A stretch of 63,006 bases of DNA from Guillardia theta CCMP2712 (lineage: Eukaryota; Cryptophyceae; Pyrenomonadales; Geminigeraceae): the NCBI RefSeq assembly GCF_000315625.1, contig NW_005434458.1:1-63006 (forward strand), given 5' to 3'. Position numbers and translations under genes: made by a program. Positions 33,240-44,539 of the stretch are shown here, piece by piece. Position 1 is the first letter of the stretch. Each line of letters opens with the position of its first letter. The notes beneath the pieces are model-generated. The model saw only the letters and a program-made list of their open reading frames with translations, had not been told where the DNA came from and ran no database searches.

Positions 33240-36200
33240 CTAGTGTTTGCCGAAGAACTCCAGCGAGTCTGTCACGTGACTTCTCAGCTCCTGGGCCCCT
33301 CTTGCACCCAATTCACCTGCTGCTTCCTTGTACTGGCTAGCGCGAGCCGCGAGGGTCTTGACTGGCCTCTCAATGGTCGGCAGGTTGGGATCCTGAGGTT
33401 AAGTCAGACAGACGGCAGGGTGAGAGCGCAAACTCACCTTGCCGAAGATTATCTTCTCTCTGTCCATCACCTGCCCAGCACGTCAGGACGCTGGAGAGTA
33501 GAGATCGTCACATACAGGATGTAGCGCTTGCTGGGAAGGCTGAGGAGCGAAGTGATAGCCCTCCTGCCTCAGGTGCTTCTCCATGGTAAGGAAATCGTTG
33601 AGTTGCCCGACCACTCTCCTGCCCGACTGTGAGAACAGCTCCACAAAGATCTTCTCTTCTTCACCCTCCGTCGCGCTTCCTCCCTGCAGCCTTCTGCTCC
33701 AACTGTCAGCACATGGAAGAAGAATGAGAAAGTCGCACCATCTGCTCATTCGTCATGGGGCCACTCGATCCCTGTGCACGAGGCTGAGCTGAGACGGGAG
33801 GGAGGACGTGAAAACCCACCATGCTCTGAAGCGGCTGGGAAGTTTGCTTCGTGATAGGCCCGCTCGAACTCTGGCGAGGAACGTGAGAAGACCAAAGAGG
33901 GGAGCAGGACGACAAGTACCAGGTGAGAGGAGGGCTGAGAAGTCTGGAGGGTGATCGGTCCACTAGAAGCCTGTCAGGCAGGATGAGATCGGCTTCTCCA
34001 AGACTCCAAGAAGCTCAGCCGTTGAACTTACGTCACTTCCCAATGGCTGACTTGTCTGACGAGTTATCGGCCCACTGGAGCTCTGAGTAGGAAGTCACGG
34101 CCGGACAAGAGACGCCCACAAGCGTCAACCTCACTGTCAAATGGCTGCGACGTCTGCTGAGTGATGGGCCCCCCACTGCAGGCTGTCAGACCACATGGAA
34201 GGAGAACTACAAGCGAACCTGCTCATGCTGTCCAATGGCATCTTAGTGTCCTTCGACGCCGGTCCTCCCCAGCCTGCAAGAATCCGACGGTCAGTCCGCG
34301 CGTTCACTGGACAGTCGATCCTCCTTCTCACCCGCTTCGTTATCTCCTGGGCCGGCATCTACCGTCTGCACTGACGCTGGTCCACCCCAGCCTGTTGACC
34401 TAGTGAGTAGCGACTTGAGACGCGTATCTCTTGCACCAGCTTCGTTGTCTCCCGGACCCGCTTCCACAGTCTGTACAGATACAGGGCCACCCCATCCTGA
34501 CCCTCCAACGTCATCCACTTCGGCTTCCGAGCACAAGCATCACCTGCTTCGTTGTCGCCTGGCCCGGCGTCCATGGTCTGAACCGAGGCGGGCCCTCCCC
34601 ACCCTGCGATGAACAAGGGAAACACGAAACGAGTCAGCCCAAGAGATGCGACAAGATGCACGTCAAGCTTCCGAAAGCTCTCTTTGACTTTATGCTCACC
34701 AGCTTCATTGTCGCCAGGACCTTTGTCAATCGTCCGAGTTGAGGCTGGACCCCCCCATTCGACCTGAAAGCATCGTCAGGAATTGGTTGAGATCGACTTG
34801 AATACTCTACCTCCATGCTTGAGCTAGCAAGCTTCTGTGGCCGAATGCTCTTGCTCACCCTCCTGCTCCGACCCATCAGACTCAGTGGCACTGCAGCGAC
34901 TTCTTGTCACTTGAGTATCTTCCCCTCAATCTGCTTGCAGTTTGGCGTGTTGCAGTCCAGCAGGGCCTGCAGATAAACTTGACGAGAGAACAGACGAGGG
35001 GCAAAGGCACATACCTGGCTCAAGGTGGAGTCCATTCCTGGTATAGCTTCTCTCAAAGACTTCTGCTTCTGCTGTGCCGATTGATTCGCAGTGCCAGCCT
35101 GTGGGGGGTGAAGGCATCAAGACATACTCAATCTGTACTTTTTGATCATTCACACCTTCTGTTTCGATGCTTGTTTTAACATCTGCAGGGGAAGTCAAAC
35201 GTTTTGATCTCAGACTTACAACTCCACCTTGAGCTGCCTCTCCTTCGCCAGAGCATTCTTCGCCTTCAACACAGAGAAGTTTGGAAAGTACGGCTTCTTC
35301 ACTTCATCCCATCTGGGGGCAGCGGCTAAGAAAGGAACAGGAAGGAATCAGGTACCTTTTCGCTCCATTGTCGCCAACATAATAATATCGCATGCTGACT
35401 GGGTCGTAGTGCCTGGTCCACTTGACCTGGAGGTCGTCAAGAGACTCAAGATGATCGGGAGACCTTACTGGTATGCTTTGTGCCTCAGGTTGTGCCCGAG
35501 GCAGCTGAGACTGACTGTCAGGCCTCGTGACCAGCTGCTTCGATTCATCATGCTCCACTTCCTGCGCCTGTTGTGCTTCTTCCTGATGAACCTGCTCGGC
35601 GTGGGCCACTTGGACAGCTCTGTGTGCCGCGTGGCGGTGTAAGGACTTCGTGATCGAGACGGCACCATGAGGACGCTTCACTTCATGTTTCATAGGCATG
35701 GTTGACTGCCTGCAAGTCCTACAGTTCACCACCACATGTCGCGGACGAGCCACAAGCGCCCACCTGCGTGATAGCTTGTTCTCAGCTCCGCTGCTGCCCA
35801 GGGAATCAAAGAACGAGTCGAAATCCTTGGAAGCCTAGTGGCACATAAGCGGCGCATCCACAAACGTCACCTACGACAACCTCCTGGGATGACAAGGCTC
35901 CCTGATCCCCGAGGTAGTACTGCGACAACTCTTGGAGTCTCCCAGGGGTCTGCAACGTCAAACTGAGGTCAGCTTTGCGGAGCCGCGTCACCACCATCAC
36001 CTTGGATCTGTAGTTTGCTGGAATGAAGCTGGGCTCACCGTTGAAGGCGATGGGATACCTACCAAGCTCTCCCTGCAAGAACGTTGAGCAGCGTCTTCCA
36101 CCATATCCGTCTGCCAACCTGGGCAGGACCAGAAACAGAGCTCGGCCAGACGTCGGGGCCTCGGGCTGTCTCTGCCTCAGCTCTCCTTCAACATACCAAG

Positions 36201-36369
36201 ACCTTTACCTGGATACGCATTGAGACTTGCTGGTCCCGGGCCATTGTAGATCGCAGTTGACTGCACATCAGTGTCATATCCAACTCTCGGTGGTTTCTGT
36301 TCCCCTTACCTTGGCCCCTCCCTCGTCCTCAGCCCTCGAGTTTTCCTCCAATGCTTTCGCCGCACACAT
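33240..36369 (-). CDS. WW-domain protein encoded by many mini-exons, with duplicated exons
   Basis: The gene starts at ATG 36369 (MCAAKALEENSRAEDEGGAK, exon 36310-36369) and ends at TAG 33240 (...SLEFFGKH). Roughly 20 exons, many of 30-70 nt, are separated by ~45-90-nt GT-AG introns. A split WW domain lies near 35.4-35.3 kb: W-TRHYDPVSMRYYYVGDNGAKR-W, joined across an intron, followed by DEVKKPYFPNF. WW domains bind Pro-rich peptides. Then come four serial exons encoding GWGGPASVQTVDAGPGDNEA-like units (34700-34763, 34544-34603, 34437-34496, 34332-34391), and then at least four exons encoding SSGPITxQTSQP-like units (about 34.2-33.75 kb). C-terminal exons encode EEEKIFVELFSQSGRRVV and REKIIFGKDPNLPTIERP. 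Not every junction could be settled (one near 34.88 kb is unresolved). Function unknown; an adaptor or scaffold is plausible from the WW domain. Confidence 0.7.
34332..34763 (-). repeat. Tandemly duplicated 60-nt exon-plus-intron units
   Basis: Four exons (34700-34763, 34544-34603, 34437-34496, 34332-34391) encode near-identical peptides of the type GWGGP(A/V)S-x-x-T-(M/V/I)-(D/E)-x-GPGDNEA. The last three are exactly 60 nt, start and end in phase 1, and can therefore be added or lost without changing frame. The introns between them differ in sequence more than the exons. Confidence 0.8.
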
Positions 36370-37240
36370 GAGAGGATCTGCTCACGGATAAGAGAATACA
36401 CTAAGAGAGCAGCTGGATCAATCGGCAACCTTGCATGCACTCCTTTGTCGGCGGAGTCTGCTCGTTCAAGTATCCATGCAGACATTCAGGGCTCTGTGTG
36501 TGTGTCAGACATCAAGTTACATTCAAATGACGTTCTCTTCTCCATCATACCTCCGCGTCCCAATCTCTCCAAGACCCAAAGACAGGTTTGCACTTGCTTG
36601 CTAACGAAGTCTACCAGGAGTGAGATTGATCAACCAAGACACCATTTTCACCTTAGAGCTTGCAGAAGATAAGCTTCGGGATAGAAGGATAAGGCCAAGC
36701 GCAGACAAAGCGAGGCAGCAGATGATCTTGTGCTGTATATTGAATCACGTCATCTCAATTGCCAGGATCCTTTCAACATCCCACAGCATCGAGACTCACA
36801 CATAGCAATTCACTGCCCCAACTCCGATACCGTGTTGAATTCGTTTCTGCTCTCCTTCCTGCTGACAGCATCTTTCTTGTCTTATCCTCCCTCTTCTCTT
36901 CTATCCATCTCCTCCTCTGAATTCTTCTTCCATCCTTCTTCTCCATCCTCGTCGCTCACTTACCATCATCTTGTTCCTCGCCATGCCGCGAAGAGCCATA
37001 GCGCTCAACCCCCCGCCTCAGTCAACCTTCGCTCAGTCTCCTCAGGTTCACCTTGATCATCTGGAGACAACCTACCCCATCATTTGAAGCTCTTTTTGAG
37101 TATATAGTACCCCTACTTGATACAACCCACCCCTGATCTGTCCTCAACTGATCGCTGCCCAATCAAATTTCTTTGATGCTTCCTAATACATCAAAGAAAA
37201 CCTTCTTAGACCTCTGAGGTCAGCCCAGAAAACTCTCTTC
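36370..37240. other. Intergenic, upstream of the WW gene
   Basis: Pyrimidine-rich (about 36830-36990), then A/T-rich with CCCC-containing steps. Short plus frames at 36271-36672 and 36730-37056 show no domains or convincing splice sites. Confidence 0.4.
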
Positions 37241-37323
37241 TGAGGCGAGCTGGTGAAGTTAAAACATTATTGAATAAATCATTTTTGATTATACATCTGT
37301 TTTAACTTCACCAGCTCGCCTCA
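37241..37323. repeat. 26-bp perfect inverted repeat (hairpin) with 31-nt loop
   Basis: Left arm 37241-37266 (TGAGGCGAGCTGGTGAAGTT...) is perfectly complementary to the right arm 37298-37323. The loop is A/T-rich. It is far from any recognised gene; it could be a small palindromic repeat, a fold-back (MITE-like) remnant or a hairpin RNA. Confidence 0.9.
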
Positions 37324-38526
37324 ATGAAGCGATAGCAATAAGCAATGAACTACCCACCATCTCCAACAATCGAACATGCAAAAGTACCCCTTCTTCTCTA
37401 TTCCTCAACCCCCACATTTCATACCACCCCACTGTACACCACCACTCTTGTCCCCCAAGACCCTCTAAGTGTCGCAAACGGCATTTTTTTTTAAATGACC
37501 CTACACGCCAACGACAACCCTACGGTAGCAAGTACCACCCCCTTTTTCTCTTTTGCCTACCCCGTGGTCTCGCTTTCCCCAACAGATAAAGTCTTTGTTG
37601 GTAAAAAAGAAACACCCACCCTTGCTATTGGGGAAAACAACCCCTACAAGTACCCCTGATGTAAAAGCTATGGCGGTGACCCCCCATCCCCTCTCGATCT
37701 CTGGTAGTTTTTCCCTATTTCTGAACGAATGTGGATACCTACCCCACCCCGTGGTTTGATGGGCTGGACGCACCCGTCTTCAACTGCACCAATAGAAGAA
37801 CTCTCCAGATTCCATTCTGCCGTTCCAAAGGCAGTTGGCGTCCCATTCTCACCATGATTTACTCAACTGTAAAAGGTAAAATGATCTTCTTCGGAAACTG
37901 TATCAAAATTTAACACATTTTATAACTTGACTGAAAAAGGTCGGAGTGATATGATACACACTCTCTCTATATATTTGAAATTAAGTATTTATTTGATACT
38001 AATATAAGTCAATATACACTCAAATATTTCATCTATATTGAATCCTACAATACTTGTATAATCCGCCAACTGGACGTGTATGAGTTCTGCAATGCCGGGT
38101 TGTGTGTCAGTCCGAACGGATGGAGGGAGAACGAGAGCAGGAGGAGGAGGATGTGGGGAGGAGAGGGAGCAGGATAGAAGAGACGAGCGGAGCAGAGTGC
38201 TGGAGTGATACAAGAACAGCTGTCAGACTTCGTCCTGAGCTTGAGAAGCGCTTGTCATGTGGTTGGATGAAAACGTGTGTCGCATGAGTCGCATCCGTTG
38301 CTGTCACGAGGAATGGCGGAAGGGACAGTGAGGCGAGGAGTGGAAATGAACTTGATTACGATCTCTATTATGTTCTTGCATCAAGTTTTGGTGTTCGCGA
38401 AGGTGTTATCCACGCAACGCACCATTGTTGCATCCACAAAGTACATTACTACGTTGTTCTGCTGAGGATGATCTATAGCTAGATAAGCAGCAGATAATTC
38501 TCAAGGTCGCCTTGCACTGAAGCGTC
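37324..38526. other. Intergenic, no gene seen
   Basis: Contains CCCC-rich steps (37380-37750), an A/T-rich stretch (37860-38040) and purine-rich DNA (38100-38170). No frame has recognised domains or splice structure. Confidence 0.4.
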
Positions 38527-38966
38527 TTAGTTTAGCCCAGTTCCTTGCCATAGACTTGATATCATCGCGCTATGCTCTTCTGCATTGATCGCCTTATGGC
38601 CTCCGCAGCTGCCACAGTTTGTGATGGTTTCTTGCAGGGTAGCCCACTTGTTGACACCAGAGGCTCTCGGTGTGCAGATGGAAATGGCCAGCGACTCGTC
38701 CAGGTGATGTTCTAGCACTACATTGACCCTGGATAGCATGTCAAGAAGCTGACATGGCTCGTAGTGTTCTAGACGACTCAGTCTGCAACAGCAGCCCGGA
38801 AACAGCCAACAACACTATGTTTTCTTCATTGAGCCAACGTTTGCAAAGGGGAAAGGTAAGATAATCAGTCATACATGTTGAACTGCTGGATCTCTTTGCG
38901 GATGTTGCGGCCTGATGACTTGTGAATGAGCAGGATGAGCTCTCTGCCTACCTCAATCGCAATCAT
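38527..38966 (-). CDS. Small two-exon gene, function unknown
   Basis: Exon 1 is 38875-38966 (MIAIEVGRELILLIHKSSGR...) and exon 2 is 38527-38782, joined across a 91-nt intron (donor GTATGACT, acceptor TTGCAG). The split codon and phase are consistent, and the product is 115 residues ending ...ISSLWQGTGLN. It is predicted mostly helical, with a small Cys-x-x-Cys motif (NCGSCGGH) near residue 92 and no signal peptide or anchor. The start lies only 11 bp from the proposed start of the divergent coiled-coil gene, so one of the two starts may be misplaced or they share a very short promoter. Confidence 0.55.
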
Positions 38967-38977
38967 GTGCAGGTACA

Positions 38978-41807
38978 ATGCTCAAGAAATCATCACCCTC
39001 TTGCTTGTCCTTGACGTCTCGTTTCTTGTCATCACAGAGTGCTGGATTGCAGTCTAATTTTCGCCGGAGCTTGCCTGTTGAATCTCCCCTAGAATCGTAC
39101 GGCAAGAAAGGGCGCGACTTGCTGCTTTCTGCGCAGAACCTAGTCAGTTTCATATCTCCGACCTCGAAAGAAGGGTATTCTTCCAAGAACGAAGTCTCCT
39201 CCTCAGATCTTATCCTCCGCATCGAAAATTTGGAGGTTTTAGTCGTTCCTTACCTGCTTCAGTCCTGACCTCAGGCATAGACAAGAAATGCCAGACTTGA
39301 AGCTGAAATTCAAGAGAAGGTAGAGTGCTCGATTGAACTGAATTTGTTGAGTTGAGATGCTCCTTTGACAGAACAAACTGCTTCATGAGCAGCGACTTGA
39401 TATATACAGGAGGTCAGAAGTTGTTGCGTGAAAGTGACTCTTTGGTGTAACTCGTGGCAACAGACGTGAAGAGGAGGAAGACGTGCGAGAAGATCTCTTG
39501 AAGCGATGTCGCGTCGCTGAGGTACTCAGAGGTGTCGATTGTGATCTTATCTGATCTGAATTCAGGCTTTGCGAGATGAAGCTCTCGATTCTTTTGATGA
39601 AGCAATATCGCAATTGAAAGTAAGACTGTGGTTTATCATGGTCATTTTTGATAATGCCTTCGATCAGTTTTTGGAAAGGAAGTTCAAAGATGAAGCTTTG
39701 AGAGCGGATGAAGAATTGCAGAGGGTACAAGAAGAGTCAGGTATGCGCGATGCCAGACATGTGGATCTGCTTACAGATCGGGACAGATAATCTTTTAAGC
39801 TCCAAACAGCTTGCGATGGAAGCTATGAAGTCCACCCTACAGGTTAGCTAGCCGTACACTTGTAATCTTCGACATGCACATGACCGTCTACTTAGCGCGA
39901 AATTGAGGAGTTGAAATCAAAATGTGCTGAGCATAGTCTCACCATCCAAAAGCTTCAGGACGAGAGCAAGAAGGTTGTTTTGATAGTTGTCAATCCAATG
40001 GTGACAGGTGCTTTGGTCCAGGAGGAGTACGAGAAGCTGCAGAAATTGAGCGAAGATCAAGCAAAGCAAATCGAGTCACTCAGGACCGAATTGAAGAAGG
40101 TTGTCGTAATGACCACAGACTCAGCACTTGACTTACATTTTGATTCATCACAGGCTGACAACTTCTATCTTTCTCGTGCAAAATTTGATGCTCGACTTCG
40201 CGGTTGTGATTTTACAATATGCAAGCACATGGGTTGTTGATATTTATTTAGAGGAGGCGAAGAAAGCCAATGAAGAGAAAGAGGCCCTTCAGAGCATGGT
40301 TGACTCTCTCAAGGCCAGAGAAAAGTGGGATCGTGTCAATGTTGCTGTAGTGGCAGCCTCTGAGCGTTTGACAGCGAGCAGCATGGCATCATGAAGAAAC
40401 AGATAGAATACATCTTGGACAGGGTAATGCGAACAGATGCTTCGTCACTTGCTTTCAGAGAGTTGACTTGACATGTTCAGGTCCAAGGATCATTACTCGA
40501 TTGTATCGCCGTGCAAGATTGCGATGGCAAGGTACTGAGGATGATTCATCTCAAATGGATCACTTCATGCTGAAACTTGACGTAGGGATTAGAGCTGGTC
40601 GAGATGCTTCGTTCGGAAAATGTGTGTGAACTGCAGTGAAGCCTCTGATTTGTAATCCTTGCACTCTTCAGAGCAAGCTCACAGCAGACTTGTCCGCTCT
40701 GACTGATCAGGTAAAATGTGATAATTTTTCGTTCCTTCTAGGCCTAAATCGTTTAAAGTTGGAGGGAGAAAGACGGGGTCTTCAAGGCGAAGCCTCCAAG
40801 GTCAAGAGTTTTCTTCGTAGAAACGTAAAAAAACAATGTCTGACACGAATGGTGCAGAATATATCCATGAAACGAGAAATAGAAGCGCTGCGTAGTGATC
40901 AGAGCAAGGTCTGCATGATCTGTGGATGATACGATGAGGCTAAGCCTTTCAATCAAGCTCGTCTTGGAGAAAGAAGCAATGAGCAACAAGATCAGCAGGT
41001 ATGTCTTTTTTTTTTTCCTGGCTCCCAAGCGAGTACCTTTTGACTCGTTTCCAGTCTTGAGGTGGAATTCAACGAGCTACGAAGCAATTTCTCCGAAGTG
41101 AAGTATCTTGCTGATCAACGGAGGAAGGTAAGGGATGGTGTTCGAGGACTAGTTCTCATGTTGACTTATCGGTTTAGATCCTTGAGTCAACCTTGGAGCG
41201 GTTGTCGATGAAGGCGACGGCGGAGGATAAGGAGGAGAAGGCGCGGAAGGAGTGGGAGGCAGAGGTTGTTGCTCTCCAATGTGACCGCCAGTGTTTGAGA
41301 TGAGGCAACTCAGCATAACAAGCTTCAAGCTCACCTCGCTATCGTCGCGCTTCCTCCCGTGGGCCCGTGCATTCATGCCAAGGTAGTCGTAGCTGCTGCT
41401 GTGGGGGAGGTTGTGACCTCGTTCAAGGGCGGAGCTGCTGGAGGAGCGACTGACATCGCGATTGAGCATGAACCCGAACTGCCGGAGATTGTTCCCTTCA
41501 AGGTTTGTGATGTCGTGATGGTACCCGTGTGAAGAGCTGATCTCGTGGCAGAATGAGAAAGGAACGATGATCGCCATTACAGCGTCTTTCATGGGGTACG
41601 TCGCTCTTCAGACCCCTTGAGTTGCTCGTGTCTGACTGGCGTGCAGTCGAAAACGGCGCAGAAACGTGGATGAACCTGTTGAAAACGATATGAATGAACC
41701 AGAACGAAAGTCTCAGGTCAGTCTCCTCTGATGTTTCTCTCTTCTGCTAATGTCCACGGTATCAGAACGAATCAGGGTCGTGGCTGGGAAAGATCTTCGG
41801 GAAGTAG
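38978..41807 (+). CDS. Coiled-coil protein, about 20 exons
   Basis: Exon 1 is 38978-39235 (MLKKSSPSCLSLTSRFLSSQ...), exon 2 is 39281-39319 (TRNARLEAEIQEK), and further exons of 30-150 nt follow through 41764-41807 (NESGSWLGKIFGK, stop TAG 41805-41807). Most splice junctions I tested keep the frame, with introns of ~45-80 nt. From residue ~85 the protein is a long, charged, heptad-like helix (REEEEDVREDLLKRCRVAEA, EEYEKLQKLSEDQAKQIESL, EEAKKANEEKEALQSMVDSL). The last ~130 residues change character to Ala/Val/Gly-rich (AIVALPPVGPCIHAKVVVAA), then a basic KRRRN patch. No known family; cytoskeletal or organelle-scaffold roles are only suggested by the coiled coil. The start codon is the least certain part. 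Confidence 0.7.
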
Positions 41808-42137
41808 ATGTCTGATTCATGTTTGTACCATTTAAGCCTTTCTGTATGTAATTCCCCGACATGGCCCCGAACTTCATGTCTTGTGCGATAATTTTGAACG
41901 CCAGCGGCGCAAACGATTTTCTTTGTAAACGAAAGTTACAAGTTGGTTGGAGGAACCCGATTCCGCCGCGACACTCGCTGGCCTTGTCGCCCTCCCCCTG
42001 TTCAGCAAGTGAGAAGGAGAGTCGGCGATGACAGCGCGACCTGACGGCTGTTGCATGCATGATGTGTACCAGGCCTCTACCTCCTCTCCTCTTCTCCTGC
42101 CATGCACGTTCAAGGTCTCAGCATCAGATTCACCTCT
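41808..42137. other. Intergenic between convergent gene ends
   Basis: 3' flank of the coiled-coil gene (plus) and of the membrane-protein gene (minus). No further coding signal is seen. Confidence 0.5.
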
Positions 42138-44140
42138 TCACCTTCGGTAGCGATAGACTGAACCATCGCAGAGCCCGTTGTACATGCCGTCAGGACATCG
42201 ACTGACGGCGCTCCTGCTCAGAATAATGAGACAAAGGGAGGAGGAAAGGAGGAGCGCGAGACCTTCCGGGCGAGATGTCATCGCATACCACTTGGGACCC
42301 TCCTTGTTGAAGGAACGACAGCGCCATGGGGTTGCGAACTTGGCAGTACATGCTGAGCACGGGAGGAGAGTCAGCCTCGTCGGGCATGTTCTTGCAACCT
42401 GTCGAGAGTCGAGTCGCCCTTGGCGCATCTGGCGGAGCAAGACTTGTAGAATTCTCTATGAGGACGTTAGGCTCGCCTCAGGGGAGCGGTAGGCTGAACC
42501 TGACGCGGCTCGCCATCTCCGGCTTGTACCTGACGCAGTAAGTGTCATGTCAGAGATCAAACAACTAGTGTCATGTCAGAGATCAAACAACTAGTGTCAT
42601 GTCAGAGATCAAACAACTAGTGTCATGTCAGAGATCAAACAACTAGTGTCATGTCAGAGATCAAACAACTAGTGTCATGTAGGAGATCAAACAACTAGTG
42701 TCATGTCAGAGATCAAACAACTAGTGTCATGTCAGAGATCAAACAACTAGTGTCATGTCAGAGATCAAACAACTAGTGTCATGTCAGAGATCAAACAACT
42801 AGTGTCATGTAGGAGATCAAACAACTAGTGTCATGTCAGAGATCAAACAACCAGTGTCATGTAAGAGATCAAACAACCAGTGTCATGTAAGAGATCAAAC
42901 AAGACAAGTTACCAGAAGTTTCCATCGCCAACTCGCTTCGAAGCTCGCTTGATAGCTCCTGCTCCTGGTGTATTGCTGTCGCAATGCTGCCCGTCGCCTA
43001 AAATAGAATCATCATTATCATTCACCCTATCCTATCAGTTACACCAACCTTGAAGCCAAACCCTTGCAATGTCGTTGGACATGAGACACCTCAAGGACAA
43101 GCAGATCAACACAGCGCAAACAGAGGAAGTGAAGCTCTTACATATCCAGCGAGCTCTGGTAGGTGTCTGCGTCATCAGCGCATGTTGGCACACAAGTCCG
43201 GTAGAACTGACGTCGAATGTCACAAGGGCACGCGAGAGGAGAGAAAGGGGGTGAAAAGATGAGAGGTTGGGGAGAGGAAGGGGGGTGGAAGGAAGGGGGG
43301 TGGAAGGAGAGGGAATGAGGAGGCAACTGGAGGGGGGTGGGGTGGGTTGGAAAGGGACAGGAGAGGGAAGGGGCGAGTTTTACCTCTCGGACAGCTTCCC
43401 TGTCTTTCGGGTGGTACCAGAAGTTGCTGAAGCTATCCTGCGAGACATACTGAGACAAGGCAGGTCAAGTCTTGTACTTCACTTCGCTCTTTCTCAGGAT
43501 TTTCGCTCCTTGCCACAAGTGTCACGAGAGAGCAACCACGGGTAAGTTACCTGGCATGTTGGGGGCACACATGACCCAGGAGTGTCGGAGGAGGTAGGCG
43601 TAGGCATACTTGTTGCCCATCTGCCTTCTCTCAGTCGTCGTCGATCAAGAGAGATCTCACCTGGCATCGACGCGCCTCCGCATCATACATGTCTTCTTGA
43701 TTCGCGCACATCGACCCTGCGCAGCATTACACGCGAACATCGAGGAGCTCGAGCACCAGCTGGAATGAGATGCCCGACTCCGACCTTGTCATCCTTGAGG
43801 AAGATCTGCAAGGCGATGAGATCAGCAAGGCGATGAGATCAGCAAGGCGATAAGATGAGCACTTCAGCTTCACCGTATCCTACCTGCATGGTGGAGAAGA
43901 CGAGGCCGACGACAAGCACCAGGCCTAGGATAGCGATCGGCTGCCCCTGGCTCAATGCCGACTGAAAATGAAGTCATGGGGATCAGAAGAGGGTCGACCG
44001 GTAGGGCTTGCCTGCCATACTCGAAGGTAGTCCTGCAACGAGCGGAGGAAGCGCCGCGTCTGCCAGCAGAGTCACCCCCCTCACACGACATGTTCATGTG
44101 TAAGAAGAGATACCTGCATGACGAGGGTAGTTGAGCTTAA
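42138..44140 (-). CDS. Single-pass membrane protein with duplicated NFWY...REFY..C module
   Basis: A chain of phase-consistent minus-strand exons reads: a short N-terminal piece (SSTTLVMQ, DYLRVWQ), a transmembrane helix (PIAILGLVLVVGLVFSTM, ~43900), IFLKDDK, a Cys/Arg-rich stretch, then module 1 (FSNFWYHP...AVREFYRTCVPTC) and module 2 (GDGNFWYKP...RVREFYKSCSARC), and the Cys-containing C-terminus RCPDGMYNGLCDGSVY before TGA at 42138. The two modules share NFWY(H/K)P, VREFY(R/K)(T/S)C and a second Cys four residues on, so they are an internal duplication. The intron 42530-42912 is filled by a minisatellite. One 5' intron would need a GC donor (GCAAGC near 44008). The true start exon is unresolved. 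Function unknown; paired Cys suggest an extracellular or luminal domain. Confidence 0.6.
42541..42903. repeat. 26-bp minisatellite, about 14 copies
   Basis: The unit AGTGTCATGTCAGAGATCAAACAACT repeats head to tail (written here once; unit length 26). Variants are GTAGGAG and GTAAGAG in place of GTCAGAG, the latter only at the right end. It occupies nearly all of a 383-nt intron of the minus-strand gene. Confidence 0.97.
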
Positions 44141-44539
44141 TGATAACGCTCACTCATCTCCACCGTCTCCTTTGAAAGCTGCAAGGAGAAGAATAAGCTC
44201 TTAAACACACTTCTTGTCTGCATGGACTTCTAGCTAGCTCTCTTGCTTGTCTCTTCTTGTCTCTCCCAGTCGCTCCTACGCCATACCGACGTGTCGGTCG
44301 GAGCAATCCATCAGGGGGTTTAGTGAGGTTCAGTTTTATTAATATAAAGTTTAGTTATAGTTTAGCTCTTGAACCTCGTTGGAAAGGAGCCAGTGCTGTA
44401 GATCGGAACATGGAGAGGAGCGGAGAGGAGCGGAGAGGAGAGGAGAGGAGAGGAGAGAGGAATTCATAAGTAGGTGGAGCAGGAACTTTGCCATGCCCAA
44501 ATCTCTCCTGGGTTGATCAAGGACGGGAAGACAAGAGAC
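44141..44539. other. Intergenic between divergent genes
   Basis: Likely promoter region for the minus gene ending at 42138 and the plus gene at 44540. Contains a GGAGAGGAGC purine microsatellite (44409-44460) and an A/T-rich stretch at 44335-44365. Confidence 0.5.

Noticed and set aside
42541-42903. CRISPR-like direct repeats
   Set aside because: The 26-bp units are head to tail with no unique spacers and lie in a eukaryotic-type intron, so this is a minisatellite.
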